Shown here in pieces: positions 8,399 through 16,416 of a stretch of 64,000 bases of DNA; within the stretch, counting starts at the first letter, position 1; every line of letters starts with the position of its first letter. The notes under the pieces are model-generated. The model was not told the origin of the DNA. It saw only the letters and a program-made list of their open reading frames with translations, and did not search any database. This stretch comes from Chloroflexota bacterium (GTDB lineage Bacteria > Chloroflexota > Chloroflexia > Chloroheliales > Chloroheliaceae): contig JAQBPB010000007.1 of the NCBI GenBank assembly GCA_028287745.1, positions 62,001 to 126,000 of the forward strand, written 5' to 3'. Position numbers and translations under genes: made by a program.

Positions 8399-8467
8399 AA
8401 TGTGTTCGTTCTGGAAGGCTGATTGTGGCAGGAGTTGGATAGTTCAGGCAGCCAACAAAGGGTGAGT

Positions 8468-8932
8468 CTACTGGCCCGGGCTTGGCGGGCGAATAATATC
8501 CAGCAGCGCTTTTATACCGCCCGGCAGGTCGGTAAAAGTTGTAAGGTACTTGTAGAAAAAAACAAAAATCGCCATGTGCGCAAAAAGGCTCAACCACAGC
8601 ACTATATGAAAAATCTGCTTGCGAATTTTGTGATGAAAGACCCACTGCCCGGCGATACCGCCCGCCGCACCACCGGTTATCGCTAAAAGGTGCAATATCA
8701 TTTCCGGCACCCGCCCCATACCCCTTTTAGCCTGGAGCTTATCATACCCATAAAAACCAAAAGTTACCGCGCTTACACCGGCGATGTAGGCGAGATAGAC
8801 CGGCATTTTAAGAAAGACCAGCAGGGCGGCCAGGGCCACCGTCAGGCCCAACCCCAGCCAGAAATACAACTTGTAGGGCGAGCGATATCGGCCTCGCCGC
8901 TGCCCGGGACTGTAATTACTTTGTTGCTTCAT
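8468..8932 (-). CDS. DUF1294 membrane protein
   Basis: The 154-residue protein has three to four membrane segments and the DUF1294 core 'FGFYGYDKLQAKRGMGRVPE', followed by LHLLAITGGAAGG and a 'KIRKQIFHIVLWLS' segment. DUF1294 proteins are small inner-membrane proteins of unknown function. In many bacteria the domain is fused to a cold-shock domain, but here an Arg/Gln-rich N-terminus replaces it. AAAGG lies just upstream of the ATG. The gene is convergent with the region carrying the repeat element. Confidence 0.8.
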   Translation of the reverse strand: MKQQSNYSPGQRRGRYRSPYKLYFWLGLGLTVALAALLVFLKMPVYLAYIAGVSAVTFGFYGYDKLQAKRGMGRVPEMILHLLAITGGAAGGIAGQWVFHHKIRKQIFHIVLWLSLFAHMAIFVFFYKYLTTFTDLPGGIKALLDIIRPPSPGQ

Positions 8933-9037
8933 ATTAACCTTTTATTACAATTTAGAACGATTTTATAACAATAGAAAAGTTAGCCGTACATTTGAAAAGA
9001 GTTCAAGGGTCAGGGACAAGAGTTACCGGGCCGTCGA

Positions 9038-9898
9038 TTAGCCCTGATCTTTGAGGTTCAACCACAGCTCGTAGACCTGGCGGCGGGGCAGGGTGGTTTC
9101 TTTGGAAACAGTTTCTACCGCCTCTTTGGCCCGGATACCGGCCGCCTTTAGTTCCAGGAGCCGCTGCCGGGGGTCAACTTCGGCCGGAGCCTGTTCTTCG
9201 TCCTGGCTGTTCAGGACTTCGCCGGAGGGCGCAAAGACAACCGTAAACTCGCCGCGTGGGTTGGTTGCCTCGAAATGGGCCAGGGCTTCCGAAAGCATTT
9301 CGCGGCGGACTTCCTGGTGCAGCTTGGTCAGTTCCCGGCAGACCGCCACCGGCCGGTCGCCCAGGGTTTGCAGGGCGATTTCCAGGGTGGCGACCAGGCG
9401 GTGCGGCGCTTCAAAAAATATCAGGGGGTGGCGCTCCACCACCGGACGCCAGCCCGAAAACCAGCTAATTAATTCGGACTTCTTGCGGGGCGCAAACCCG
9501 GCATAGGTGAAGCCGTGCGGGGCAAACCCGCTCAGGACCAGGGCCACGATAGGCGCGGCCGGGCCGGGAGCAGCCTCGACCACAATAGCTTCTTCCAGGG
9601 CGGCCCGGACCAGTTCCCAACCGGGGTCGGACAGGCAGGGAGTACCGGCATCCGAAACCAGCGCCACGTTTTCACCGGCCCGCAGTTTATCCAGGATGTA
9701 GTCCAGCCGGGTCAGCTTATTGTGTTCGTGGTAGGCCGTAGCCGGGGTGGGAATTTCAAAATGATTAAGCAGTTTGCGGGTATGCCGGGTATCTTCGGCG
9801 GCGATTAGGGCCACCTCGCGCAGCAAGCGCAGCGCTCGAAGGCTGATATCTTCCAGGTTTCCAATCGGAGTACTGACAATATACAGGATGCCGCTCAA
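9038..9898 (-). CDS. rsmI: 16S rRNA (cytidine1402-2'-O)-methyltransferase
   Basis: RsmI adds the 2'-O-methyl group to C1402 of 16S rRNA, near the decoding centre. The 286-residue protein opens with LYIVSTPIGNLEDISLRALR and has 'IAAEDTRHTRKLL' and SDAGTPCLSDPG, all hallmarks of the tetrapyrrole-methylase fold in RsmI. A C-terminal extension of about 45 residues resembles the RsmI HTH tail ('RQVYELWLNLKDQG'). The start is TTG at 9898 with GGAG 8 bases upstream. The gene stands alone, divergent from tatA. Confidence 0.93.
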   Translation of the reverse strand: MSGILYIVSTPIGNLEDISLRALRLLREVALIAAEDTRHTRKLLNHFEIPTPATAYHEHNKLTRLDYILDKLRAGENVALVSDAGTPCLSDPGWELVRAALEEAIVVEAAPGPAAPIVALVLSGFAPHGFTYAGFAPRKKSELISWFSGWRPVVERHPLIFFEAPHRLVATLEIALQTLGDRPVAVCRELTKLHQEVRREMLSEALAHFEATNPRGEFTVVFAPSGEVLNSQDEEQAPAEVDPRQRLLELKAAGIRAKEAVETVSKETTLPRRQVYELWLNLKDQG

Positions 9899-10030
9899 AG
9901 ATAATATCTCCCAGTTTCAACAATTAATCTAACTTTTAGTAACTTATTCTTTACTTACCAGCAGGGTTGTTAACACAATCCCGGGCTATACTAGCAGAAA
10001 GTGGAGCAATCCGAAAGGGCACCTGACTCG

Positions 10031-10059
10031 TAGACTTTAAGGAACCATTATGATATACT
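10031..10059 (+). promoter_or_regulatory. sigma70-type extended -10 promoter for tatA
   Basis: TAGACT (10031-10036), a 17-base spacer and TATACT (10054-10059) preceded by TGA make an extended -10 promoter about 90 bases upstream of the tatA ATG. Confidence 0.55.
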
Positions 10060-10146
10060 CACGATAGAGAAAAGGGCTGCTTGAGAGTTTGCCCCGGACA
10101 CAAATCGCTACTCAGTGGAAAAATTAAAGACCCGGAGGTTTTAGTA

Positions 10147-10467
10147 ATGTTTGCTTTTGATAAACCCTTAACCTGGATTATTATTCTGGTTATTGTACTG
10201 TTAATTTTTGGTGCCGGCAAACTACCCGACATTGGCCGCTCCCTGGGCAAAAGTATTAAAGAGTTTAAGGACGAAACCACCAATGGTATGGGCGGCGATA
10301 AAGGTACCGATGTGAACACCACCACTACCAGCGCCACCACTCCGGTAACCCCGAGCGTGCCTGTTTCGGCTGTTAACGTAAATTCCCAACCGACACCGAC
10401 AATTCGCCGGAGGATTATTAAACATCCGGACGGACGCGAAGAAATAATCGAAGAACCAATCTCCTAA
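10147..10467 (+). CDS. tatA: Sec-independent protein translocase TatA/E-type
   Basis: TatA oligomerises to move folded twin-arginine substrates across the membrane. The 106-residue protein has the short N-terminal helix '[20 protein letters not shown]', the FGxxKLP hinge, then an amphipathic helix ('[12 protein letters not shown]'). A Thr/Pro-rich low-complexity tail follows. ATG 10147 with GGAGG at 10134-10138 is preferred over the longer open frame from 10081. No tatB or tatC is adjacent, so the Tat genes are dispersed. The [14 protein letters not shown] tail is unusual but plausible. Confidence 0.9.
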   Translation: MFAFDKPLTWIIILVIVLLIFGAGKLPDIGRSLGKSIKEFKDETTNGMGGDKGTDVNTTTTSATTPVTPSVPVSAVNVNSQPTPTIRRRIIKHPDGREEIIEEPIS

Positions 10468-10546
10468 ATAAGTACTCTAAACAGAATGTGGCCCCATTAA
10501 ACCCAGCTAACCGGGGAAGTGGGGCCAGCGCTGAGTTCAAAAAAGC

Positions 10547-11311
10547 ATGACCCCTATATTCTTCATCGGCACCCTTGGTCTGATTGCCTTCTTTTACTGG
10601 GCCGCCTTTCAAAGCGCTCGCGCCCTGAAAAGTAAAGACATTGAGATCAATGGCAACCTGCTCCTGAGCCTTCCAGAGTTTGTCTTTAAGTTAATAACCC
10701 TGGGAATTTGCTTCGGTTTAGCCAACACTCTGTCGGTGGACCGGGTCGAAAACTATATCAACTGGCCCAGCCGCCAGCCCCTGGTAGACCTTGTTATCGG
10801 CCTGGCAGTCGGCCTGGCAACCGCCTTCGTGATTAATATTATCTCGGTGGTGGCTATCCGCATCTGGGGCAAAAGCATCTATTCTCCTGTCATTATGAAA
10901 AGCCTTATACCGCGCAACCAGGTTGAGTGGGTTTTAATTACCATTCCGCTTTTGCTGGCGGTAACGGTAGAAGAACTGCTCTTCCGGGGCTTGATGATTG
11001 GCGGCTTTTCGGCGGTGGTAAATCCCTGGGCAATGGCCCTCGCCAGCGGCGTGCTGTTCGGCCTGATGCACTCACCACAGGGCAACCTCGGCATTATTCT
11101 GACCGGGGCAGTCGGTGTTTTATTCGGGGCTATTTTCATTTTTACCGATAGCTTGCTGACGGTTATTGTGGCACACTTCGCCCTGAATTTTCTCCAGATC
11201 ATCCGGGCCAGAGAAGATATTGCCTGGTACGAACGCTTCCAGGAAGCCCCGCGTTACCGCCGCAAGCTGGCTAAACCGGCCGCTCTCACCGAAGAAGAAG
11301 AACAGGTTTAA
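10547..11311 (+). CDS. CPBP-family intramembrane glutamic protease
   Basis: The 254-residue polytopic protein has the CPBP (CAAX protease/bacteriocin-processing) motifs. EELLFRG in one helix provides the paired glutamates and Arg, HSPQGN provides the first His region, and 'IVAHFALNFLQ' carries the third motif with its His and Asn. Family members include Rce1-like proteases and bacteriocin self-immunity proteins. There is no bacteriocin-like neighbour, so substrate and role are unknown. A bidirectional terminator follows. Confidence 0.87.
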   Translation: MTPIFFIGTLGLIAFFYWAAFQSARALKSKDIEINGNLLLSLPEFVFKLITLGICFGLANTLSVDRVENYINWPSRQPLVDLVIGLAVGLATAFVINIISVVAIRIWGKSIYSPVIMKSLIPRNQVEWVLITIPLLLAVTVEELLFRGLMIGGFSAVVNPWAMALASGVLFGLMHSPQGNLGIILTGAVGVLFGAIFIFTDSLLTVIVAHFALNFLQIIRAREDIAWYERFQEAPRYRRKLAKPAALTEEEEQV

Positions 11312-11355
11312 GCCGGGTTCCCCACTGATATAAATCAGTCGATATAAATAAAAAA

Positions 11356-11387
11356 GAGCGCTCAGGGCAGCCTGGGCGCTCTTTTTT
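11356..11387. terminator. bidirectional terminator between convergent genes
   Basis: GAGCGCTCAGG / CCTGGGCGCTC is an 11-bp stem (one wobble) with a 4-base loop, with A-run upstream and T-run downstream. It serves the CPBP gene and the convergent cyclodeaminase-family gene. Confidence 0.9.
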
Positions 11388-11397
11388 AGCTAAGGTT

Positions 11398-12420
11398 TTA
11401 GAACATTTCTACTTCCGTACCCAGGCCCAGCAGCCGGGCCTTGCGGTAGATTTGAGCGGCCATCGCGACATCCTGGGCGGCATTGCCAACCGACTTGAAG
11501 AAAGAGATTTCACCTGGCTTAAACCCGGCCCGGCCCGGTTGCGCCCCGCTGACAATCTCGCCCAGTTCGGCGTAAATATGCGAAGCGCTGATAAGTCCCT
11601 CCTGCAAGGGAATGGCTATATCGCCCGCTTCACTCAGGGCCGCTTCGCGCTGGTCCACCACCAGGCGTGACCGGACGACCGTCTCGCCCGGCACTTCGCG
11701 CATGGTGGCCTGGTAGGAGCCAATGCCGTTGATATGCGCGCCGGGTGCCAGCATAGCGTCCTCAAAGAGGGGCGTATAGGAGGTAGTGGCGGTTACTACA
11801 AGCTCGGCCCCAGCCAGGGCTTCGGCTGGATTTGAGGCAACCCGGACCGGACGGCCGGTTTCAGCCGCCATGCGGCGGGCAAAGGCTTCCGCTTTGGATA
11901 CATCCCGGCCTACCACCCGGATTTCCTCGATGGAGCTTTCAAAGACCGCCAGGGTCGCCTTTAGCTGGGTTTCGGCCTGGGCACCGGTCCCGAACAGGGC
12001 CAACCGGGCAGGCCTGGGAACGGCCAGGTATTTGGCTGCCACGCCTCCGGCCGCCCCCGTCCGGACAGCGGTCAGGGTCGCGCCTTCAAGCAGGGCCAGC
12101 GGCCGCCCGGTATCCGCTTCAAAAAGGGTCACCAGGCCGTAGATTAAAGGCAATCCACGGGCCGGGTTCCGGTTGAAGATACTGACCAGTTTCACGGCCA
12201 GTTGGTCGCCTTCTGCAGTCGCGGTAGTGGAAACCGGCGGAGCCTGAATGGCCCCCGGCATGAGCAATAGTAAGCCCGCCTCCTCTTCCAGCGAGAAATG
12301 GGTCCGCAAAGGCACCCTGGCCCGGCCCCCGGCCAGGGCTGCGAAAGCCTGCCCGACTACCTCAACCGCCTCGTTCCAATTAACGGCCTTTAGAATATCG
12401 GGCCTGGCAAGAATAAGCAC
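11398..12420 (-). CDS. ornithine cyclodeaminase / mu-crystallin family protein
   Basis: The 340-residue protein has the OCD fold signatures. These are an N-terminal dimerisation part with 'ARVPLRTHFSLEEEAGLLLL', 'AVKLVSIFNRNPARGLP' and the Rossmann dinucleotide loop 'LALFGTGAQAETQL'. The family includes ornithine cyclodeaminase, alanine dehydrogenase and imine or ketimine reductases, all using NAD(P). The ligand cannot be fixed from sequence. The start is GTG at 12420 with AAGGAG upstream on the minus strand. Confidence 0.87.
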   Translation of the reverse strand: MLILARPDILKAVNWNEAVEVVGQAFAALAGGRARVPLRTHFSLEEEAGLLLLMPGAIQAPPVSTTATAEGDQLAVKLVSIFNRNPARGLPLIYGLVTLFEADTGRPLALLEGATLTAVRTGAAGGVAAKYLAVPRPARLALFGTGAQAETQLKATLAVFESSIEEIRVVGRDVSKAEAFARRMAAETGRPVRVASNPAEALAGAELVVTATTSYTPLFEDAMLAPGAHINGIGSYQATMREVPGETVVRSRLVVDQREAALSEAGDIAIPLQEGLISASHIYAELGEIVSGAQPGRAGFKPGEISFFKSVGNAAQDVAMAAQIYRKARLLGLGTEVEMF

Positions 12421-12587
12421 CTGTAATTACTCCTTTTGGTCTTTCAGACAAGCTTTTTCCAAATTAAGACCACACGGCAACTTTGCGATTTTGAATGGCC
12501 CCTTTTATGCTTTAGATACATTGTAATAATAATGGAATTTATAATAAATTGAAAAGAACGGCAATTTTTAAGGCAGGAGGCGCAGCA

Positions 12588-13103
12588 ATGCCAGTGGAGA
12601 AATGGCCCAAGTCAGGTAATAGAGGTGGAATGACACCCTATACCAATCCCAACCAGCCGCGCATTGAACCGGCCCGCCCTGGGGTGGGCAACCGGGCCTT
12701 GCAGGAGGTCGGACGCTGGGGCGCGGAACAGGCTAAAGAACAGGCCAAAGGCTTTGCCATTGGTAAGGCGGCCCAATTCGCCGCAAAGACCGCTATCGGG
12801 GCCCGGATGTTCAGTTTCACGCGCTGGTTCTGGATAGCCGAATGGGGTTCGCTGGCGGTGTCGGTGTTGTTCGCGATACTGGGTGTCGTGGGCATTATTC
12901 AAAAGGATTTCGTACTGGGCACTCTGGTCCTGGTCCTGGCGGGTATGGCCTTTGGGGTACACCTGCTGGTTAAGATGCTACGGCGGTTTGTCGAACGGCA
13001 AATTGCGCGGGGTTTTACGAAATTCCAGAGCCTGATTAAAAAGGGGGCCGTCCGGCCGGACGAATGGCCTGAATGGTACCGCCAGAACCGGAAGCGGATC
13101 TAA
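12588..13103 (+). CDS. hypothetical protein with two membrane helices
   Basis: I do not recognise this 171-residue protein. It has a hydrophilic N-terminus with a GRWGAEQAKEQAKGFAIGKA helix. Two adjacent hydrophobic helices follow ('LAVSVLFAILGVVGIIQ' and 'LGTLVLVLAGMAFGVHLLV') and a basic C-terminus ending in PEWYRQNRKRI. I start at ATG 12588 because AGGAGG lies at 12575-12580. It is monocistronic, with a strong terminator. Confidence 0.7.
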   Translation: MPVEKWPKSGNRGGMTPYTNPNQPRIEPARPGVGNRALQEVGRWGAEQAKEQAKGFAIGKAAQFAAKTAIGARMFSFTRWFWIAEWGSLAVSVLFAILGVVGIIQKDFVLGTLVLVLAGMAFGVHLLVKMLRRFVERQIARGFTKFQSLIKKGAVRPDEWPEWYRQNRKRI

Positions 13104-13122
13104 ACCCGGTCTGAATTAAACT

Positions 13123-13166
13123 AATAGGTCTCCAACCAGGCAGAATAAGCGGGTTGGAGACCTATT
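13123..13166. terminator. bidirectional terminator, 15-bp perfect stem
   Basis: AATAGGTCTCCAACC (13123-13137) pairs exactly with GGTTGGAGACCTATT (13152-13166), and T-rich bases follow. It separates the two-helix protein gene from the small convergent gene at 13197-13349. Confidence 0.88.
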
Positions 13167-13196
13167 TTAGTTTTATAATTTTATTATGAGGCCGGG

Positions 13197-13349
13197 TTAC
13201 TTTCCCAGGCGGCGGGGCTCGACGGTCTTATCCAGAAAGACGAGTTGTTCGGACCAGTTTTGCTCAAGCCGGTTTTCCTGGGTAACCAGGGTTAGAATCA
13301 TTGAAAAAGCCATCACAGCCACTATAAAGCTTAAAAGTGCGATAAACAT
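13197..13349 (-). CDS. 50-residue single-pass membrane protein
   Basis: The minus strand reads ATG at 13349 to TAA at 13197. It encodes MFIALLSFIVAVMAFSMILT followed by LVTQENRLEQNWSEQLVFL and a basic end PRRLGK. It has one N-terminal membrane helix and a charged cytoplasmic or exported tail. GAGGAG (on the plus strand CTCCTC at 13356-13361) lies 6 bases before the ATG. The convergent terminator lies 31 bases past the stop. The signals make it a real small gene. The function is unknown, and the helix plus QENRLEQ tail suggests a small membrane accessory protein. Confidence 0.65.
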   Translation of the reverse strand: MFIALLSFIVAVMAFSMILTLVTQENRLEQNWSEQLVFLDKTVEPRRLGK

Positions 13350-13550
13350 TTCTTTCTCCTCGTTGGTAAACTGAGCATTAATTAAGCGCGACTTTATTTT
13401 TTATTTTCTTGTTAATGATATACCACAGCCCTTCCGGGCCGGATGTGGCCTTTGCTACAGGGTTAATGTGGCGTGTATCACATTTATCACAACCTGTTTG
13501 TGCGTAGCCAATTCAAATAAACCCTTTAGTAATTTAATTTGATTAAATAG

Positions 13551-13580
13551 TTGCAATTACTAAGGCTTATTTGTTACAAT
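13551..13580 (+). promoter_or_regulatory. sigma70-type promoter for the DUF1385 gene
   Basis: TTGCAA (13551-13556), an 18-base spacer and TACAAT (13575-13580) lie 43 bases upstream of the ATG at 13623, within AT-rich sequence. Confidence 0.5.
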
Positions 13581-13622
13581 AGAAAGGACTATTTTTCGGT
13601 CTGAAAGGCGCTTAACGATTTA

Positions 13623-14702
13623 ATGAAATTTAACTACGGCGGTCAGGCGGTTATCGAGGGTGTAATGATGCGCGGGCAACGGCAGATGGCCGTAGCCGCT
13701 CGCAACCCTGAAGGCGAAATCGTCCTGAAGACGGAAGCCCTTCAATCCCGCATTTACACCAGCAAAATAATGAAATGGCCCTTACTACGGGGCCTGGTTA
13801 TGTTGTGGGACATGCTGGTGCTGGGTATTCAATCGCTTACCTGGTCGGCCAATGTTGCGGCGGCCGGTTTGATCTTACCGACCATTATCCTTGCAACGAT
13901 TGATTCTGCGGAAGAAACTCGGGTAGACCCTGTCAAAACCGATGGCACCCCGGTGGTAGAAGCCGCTAAAACCGAGGAAGAAATTCCGCGTTGGGCCATG
14001 ATTATCACCGTGTTAATTTCGTTAAGTTTCTCGATTGGGCTGTTCATTGTCCTCCCGGCTTTTGTGGCGGGAATTGCCAACGACTGGTTCATTCACGATC
14101 ACCTGATAAGCAATCTTTTTGTAGAAGGCGGCGTGCGGTTACTGCTGCTGGTCGGATACCTGTGGGCGGTCGGCTTTATGTCGGATATGCGTCGGGTCTT
14201 CCAGTACCACGGAGCTGAACACAAGACCGTTAACGCTTACGAAGCCGGGGCCGAACTCACTCCTGAAAAAGTCCAGACATTCTCCACTGTACATACCCGC
14301 TGCGGGACCAACTTCCTGCTGCTGGTAATCGTTTTCGCTATCATCCTGTTCAGCGTCCTGTTTACCCTGCTGGGCAACCCGCCAATGTGGATTAGCTTGC
14401 CTTTACGGGTAGCCCTGGTGCCTTTAGTCGCCACCGTTGCTTACGAATACATCAAGTGGAGCGCGGCCCATTTCAATAACCCGGTCGTCCGCTTCTTTAT
14501 GAAACCCGGCCTGATTCTTCAGAAATTAACCACTCGCCAGCCCGAACCGGCCATGCTTGAAGTTGCGATTATCGCCCTGGAACGGGTGCTTCTTGCCGAT
14601 AACAAAGTTACCCAGGCTCATTGGGATCAGCAGCGACTCCGACTCCCCGTGCGCCCCGCGCAGCTAGAGCCTGTGCGGGGAGAAAGTGGAGCGGTCGCGT
14701 AG
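13623..14702 (+). CDS. DUF1385 membrane protein (YqhQ-like)
   Basis: The 359-residue protein starts with the DUF1385 signature 'YGGQAVIEGVMMRGQRQMAV' and contains 'MRRVFQYHGAEHKTVNAYEA' and 'FSTVHTRCGTNFLLLV', with several membrane helices between. The family is widespread in Gram-positive and Chloroflexi-type bacteria. It is often placed next to prfA or rpmE and its function is unknown, with metal-dependent metabolism sometimes suggested. The conserved His, Glu and Cys residues point to a metal site. It has its own promoter and terminator here. Confidence 0.93.
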   Translation: MKFNYGGQAVIEGVMMRGQRQMAVAARNPEGEIVLKTEALQSRIYTSKIMKWPLLRGLVMLWDMLVLGIQSLTWSANVAAAGLILPTIILATIDSAEETRVDPVKTDGTPVVEAAKTEEEIPRWAMIITVLISLSFSIGLFIVLPAFVAGIANDWFIHDHLISNLFVEGGVRLLLLVGYLWAVGFMSDMRRVFQYHGAEHKTVNAYEAGAELTPEKVQTFSTVHTRCGTNFLLLVIVFAIILFSVLFTLLGNPPMWISLPLRVALVPLVATVAYEYIKWSAAHFNNPVVRFFMKPGLILQKLTTRQPEPAMLEVAIIALERVLLADNKVTQAHWDQQRLRLPVRPAQLEPVRGESGAVA

Positions 14703-14769
14703 ATGATTCACAGGTTAGCCAGGCATTAAGGGTATAAAACACCCATTTGCAAAAGCAAAACCAGAACTG

Positions 14770-14796
14770 ATACGGCCGCAAGGCCGTATTTTTGTT
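14770..14796 (+). terminator. intrinsic terminator after DUF1385 gene
   Basis: ATACGGCC / GGCCGTAT is an 8-bp perfect stem with loop GCAA, followed by TTTTTGTTTT. Confidence 0.88.
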
Positions 14797-14839
14797 TTCC
14801 AAACTAATAATAATATTTCCAATATTTAAGGAGTAGAAA

Positions 14840-15415
14840 GTGATAGGAACAGACACAGATATTATCTTAAAATCAGGCATTGCCGGTAAGACCTCAGAAC
14901 AGATCATTATTCGGAAAGCCCGGATTAAAGACGTACCCCAGATTTTCAAGCTGGTCAACCAGATGGCCCGCCTCAAGAACAACCTGCTGCCGCGCTCTAT
15001 GTCGGAGTTGTACGAACATGTCCGCGATTTTATCGTGGCGGTGGATGACGACCGGGTAATCGGGACCTGCTCGCTGCATATCTTCTGGGAAGACCTGGCC
15101 GAAGTGCGCTCGCTGGCGGTAGACACGGAATACCAGGGCCAGGGCTGGGGCGAACAATTGATGCTCGTCATTATCGAAGATGCCCGCGAAATCGGGATGC
15201 TGCGGCTGTTCACCCTGACCACAATCCCGGCCTTTTTTGAGCGGTTCGACTTCCGCGAAGGCACCAAAGAAGAATTGCCCCAGAAGACCTGGAGCGAGTG
15301 CTTCCGCTGTCCCAAGTTCACCGAATGCGATGAAACCGCCCTGTTATTGGACCTGGCTCCCGGCTATCGCGGTCCGGCGCCGTTAAAGAAAGCGTTCAAC
15401 CTGACACAGGTTTAG
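14840..15415 (+). CDS. GNAT N-acetyltransferase, short ArgA-like
   Basis: The 191-residue protein has a single GNAT fold: 'IRKARIKDVPQIFKLVN', 'VRSLAVDTEYQGQGWGEQLM' (acetyl-CoA pyrophosphate loop QGQGWG) and a late 'LFTLTTIPAFFERFDFRE'. The 'LPQKTWSECFRCPKFTECDE' segment, with clustered cysteines, matches the short N-acetylglutamate synthase-like members in bacteria. These would acetylate glutamate in arginine synthesis. No other arg genes are near, so the role is inferred. The start is GTG 14840 with AAGGAG at 14828-14833. Confidence 0.78.
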   Translation: MIGTDTDIILKSGIAGKTSEQIIIRKARIKDVPQIFKLVNQMARLKNNLLPRSMSELYEHVRDFIVAVDDDRVIGTCSLHIFWEDLAEVRSLAVDTEYQGQGWGEQLMLVIIEDAREIGMLRLFTLTTIPAFFERFDFREGTKEELPQKTWSECFRCPKFTECDETALLLDLAPGYRGPAPLKKAFNLTQV

Positions 15416-15516
15416 GGTATGGTTCAAAAGGGGATAGATTAATCTAAAAATACTATAAAAAATAAAGTAATTTACATAAAAATTATGCGATAGCCTATTC
15501 CATTCTGGCTGGATTA

Positions 15517-16341
15517 TTGTATAATACAATTAATAAGGATCTATTTCCTAGTCAATTTGAAAGAGGTGTCGCTACGAGTACCGAAAACAGATCCAATAAT
15601 GATAGAAATAATCGTGGCCGTATAGACCGACCACGGCTGCTGCTCGTGGATGATCACCCGCTGTTCTTACGTGGCGTGCGGTTGACCCTGGAAGATAGTG
15701 GTGAATTCGAAATTGTAGGCGAAGCATCCGACGGCCAGCGCGCCATTACCCTGTCGGAAACCCTCTTACCCGATGTAATCCTGTGCGATATAAACTTGCC
15801 CGGGATGAATGGTTTAGAGGTCAGCCGGGTAATCAAACGCAGGCAGCCCCAAACCGCTATTATTATCCTGAGCGTTTACGAAGATGACGAGCAGTTGTTC
15901 CATGCCATCAAAGCCGGGGCAGCGGCCTATTCGCCCAAAGATATCAGCCCGGAACACCTGGTTGAAATTGTCCGGCAAGTCTCGATGGGCAACTACATAA
16001 TCAACGAAAACGTTCTTTCCAAACCGGTTGTCGCCAAGCGGGTACTTAACCAGTTCCGGGAATTAGCCACCGCCGAGAACGAGCAGGAGCCGATATTCGC
16101 GCCGCTTACCAACCGCGAAGTCGAAATCCTGGACTGTATAGCCCGCGGGAATTCCAACAAAGAAATCGCTCGCAACCTTTCGATCAGCGACCAGACGGTT
16201 AAGAACCACATCACCAGCATCTTGAAGAAACTGAATGCCAACGACCGGACGCAGGCTGTTATTACCGCTTTGCGGCACGGTTGGATTAAGATGTCGACCG
16301 ACATTGCGGGCAACAGCGGAAACCGTCCACCGACTTTCTAG
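15517..16341 (+). CDS. NarL/FixJ-type response regulator (orphan)
   Basis: The protein has a receiver domain from about residue 40 with acidic pair D45-D46, phosphoacceptor D91 in 'CDINLPGMNGLEV', and the switch Lys in 'YSPKDISPEHL'. A LuxR-type HTH follows ('LTNREVEILDCIARGNSNKE', then IARNLSISDQTVKNH). It is a DNA-binding regulator activated by phosphorylation. No histidine kinase lies in the window. The start is uncertain. The frame opens with TTG 15517 inside TTGTATAAT, which looks like a -10 box, and no clear ribosome binding site is seen; about 35 residues precede the receiver domain. Confidence 0.88.
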   Translation: MYNTINKDLFPSQFERGVATSTENRSNNDRNNRGRIDRPRLLLVDDHPLFLRGVRLTLEDSGEFEIVGEASDGQRAITLSETLLPDVILCDINLPGMNGLEVSRVIKRRQPQTAIIILSVYEDDEQLFHAIKAGAAAYSPKDISPEHLVEIVRQVSMGNYIINENVLSKPVVAKRVLNQFRELATAENEQEPIFAPLTNREVEILDCIARGNSNKEIARNLSISDQTVKNHITSILKKLNANDRTQAVITALRHGWIKMSTDIAGNSGNRPPTF

Positions 16342-16366
16342 TTTTTTAGATTGCTCAATATATAAA

Positions 16367-16404
16367 AAATATCTTGCCGGAAAGGGCTTTCCGGCAAGAT
16401 ATTT
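16367..16404. terminator. bidirectional terminator, 18-bp perfect stem
   Basis: AAATATCTTGCCGGAAAG (16367-16384) pairs exactly with CTTTCCGGCAAGATATTT (16387-16404) across a 2-base centre. It separates the response regulator from convergent mfd. Confidence 0.88.
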
Positions 16405-16416
16405 CGGTTTTAAAGC

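Noticed and set aside
8423-8686. Plus-strand 87-codon frame near 8.5 kb
   Set aside because: Overlaps the well-supported DUF1294 gene on the other strand and contains repeat sequence.
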